From: Micromonospora sp. RHAY321
Lineage (GTDB): Bacteria > Actinomycetota > Actinomycetes > Mycobacteriales > Micromonosporaceae
Assembly: GCF_023896955.1 (NCBI RefSeq)
Contig: NZ_JAMHIW010000003.1
Location: 1-64,000 of the forward strand
Direction of reading: 5' to 3'
DNA length: 64,000 nt
Positions 63,644 through 64,000 of the stretch are shown here, piece after piece; position 1 is the first letter of the stretch; each line of letters starts with the position of its first letter. A program made the translations under genes and the position numbers. The notes below the pieces were generated by a model that was given only the letters and a program-made list of their open reading frames with translations, ran no database searches and was not told where the DNA came from.

Positions 63644-64000
63644 GCCAGCCCGACGAGCCGCGGACCGCGGCCGTACCCAGTCAGAAGCCGGCCGGCGACG
63701 CGCGGACGCCGGGAGGCGACGCGCAGCAGCCCGGCGGCGGCGCGCCGACGCCGAAGCGGCTGCCGCCCGGCGGCCAGCGCGGCGGCCCGGGGTGGATGAC
63801 CGCCGGGATGCCCGCCGAGAAGTCGATGAACTTCGGGCCGTCCGCCCGGCGGCTCCTCGGCCGGCTGCGCCCGCACCGGCTGCACCTGACCGCCATCGTC
63901 ACGCTGGCCGTGGTGAGCGTCGGGTTCAGCGTGGCCGGGCCGAAGATCCTCGGCCACGCCACCGACCTGATCTTCAGTGGGGTGATCGGTCGGCAACTGC
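63640..64000 (+). CDS. ABC exporter half-transporter, second of the heterodimer (5' part only)
   Basis: Begins at ATG 63640, overlapping the stop of the previous gene (ATGA), with GGAGG upstream. It is open to the window edge; 120 residues are visible. A 50-residue Gly/Pro-rich N-terminus leads into the first membrane helix (LHLTAIVTLAVVSVGFSVAG). The ATPase domain, including the expected canonical Walker B Glu, is outside the window. Identity rests on coupling and the typical segment PKILGHATDLIFSGVIGRQL. Confidence 0.85.
   Translation, partial: MSQPDEPRTAAVPSQKPAGDARTPGGDAQQPGGGAPTPKRLPPGGQRGGPGWMTAGMPAEKSMNFGPSARRLLGRLRPHRLHLTAIVTLAVVSVGFSVAGPKILGHATDLIFSGVIGRQL

Overview
The window is a stretch of chromosome from a high-GC actinomycete, most likely Micromonospora or a close relative in the Micromonosporaceae. 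The evidence is roughly 70% GC coding with strong GC3 bias, many GTG starts, numerous lipoproteins, and gene orders I recall from Mycobacterium tuberculosis: mfd-mazG; ispH-xseA-xseB ... DUF4245-glpX ... phoH2 ... uppS; and GtrA-PH protein-birA-accD-accE-maf-accA. I find 64 protein-coding genes, two of them cut by the window edges. No rRNA, tRNA, CRISPR array, insertion sequence or prophage was recognised.

Layout. 1-5.4 kb: mfd, a SurA-like lipoprotein and mazG in one leftward operon. 5.6-14.2 kb: a cyclase-family enzyme with an extra N-terminal domain, an S66 peptidase, a membrane protein, PEP carboxylase, a Gly/Asp/Phe-tailed membrane protein, RmuC and a lipoprotein. 14.2-25.2 kb: ispH, xseA/xseB, an LppX-like lipoprotein, a DUF4245 protein, glpX and a YdcZ transporter, a TetR/SDR divergent pair, a ferredoxin-NADP reductase, a rhomboid protease and a secreted transglycosylase-like protein. 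25.4-35.1 kb: phoH2, small proteins, an HTH regulator, otsB, a prenyl transferase, a geranylgeranyl-reductase-like flavoprotein and pckG. 35.4-57.2 kb: two GtrA proteins, a MaoC hydratase, a PH-domain protein and the acyl-CoA carboxylase genes birA, accD, accE, maf and accA. The carboxylase order matches M. tuberculosis but is opened by three insertions: about 7 kb (sigma factor, PanE, M50 protease, Uma2 relic, GH25 lysozyme, Ser/Thr kinase), about 3 kb (a type VII secretion-like triad ending in a mycosin) and about 3 kb (a methyltransferase, DrrAB-type ABC exporter and PadR). 57.2-64 kb: a LysG/LysE pair, GuaB1, a TetR/DoxX pair, and MarR with a heterodimeric ABC exporter.

Two patterns run across the window. 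First, about twenty genes have a TANNNT -10 box ending 6-7 nt before the start codon, so their mRNAs should be leaderless; this fixes many starts. Second, several intergenic gaps hold long palindromes of unrelated sequence (15.3, 38.1, 40.7, 51.2 and 52.7 kb) that look like dispersed elements. The most unusual locus is the 48.2-51.2 kb triad: two helical or PPE-like proteins and a mycosin, translationally coupled, with no secretion machinery nearby and an AT-richer central segment (about 49.2-50.85 kb) that cuts across gene boundaries.
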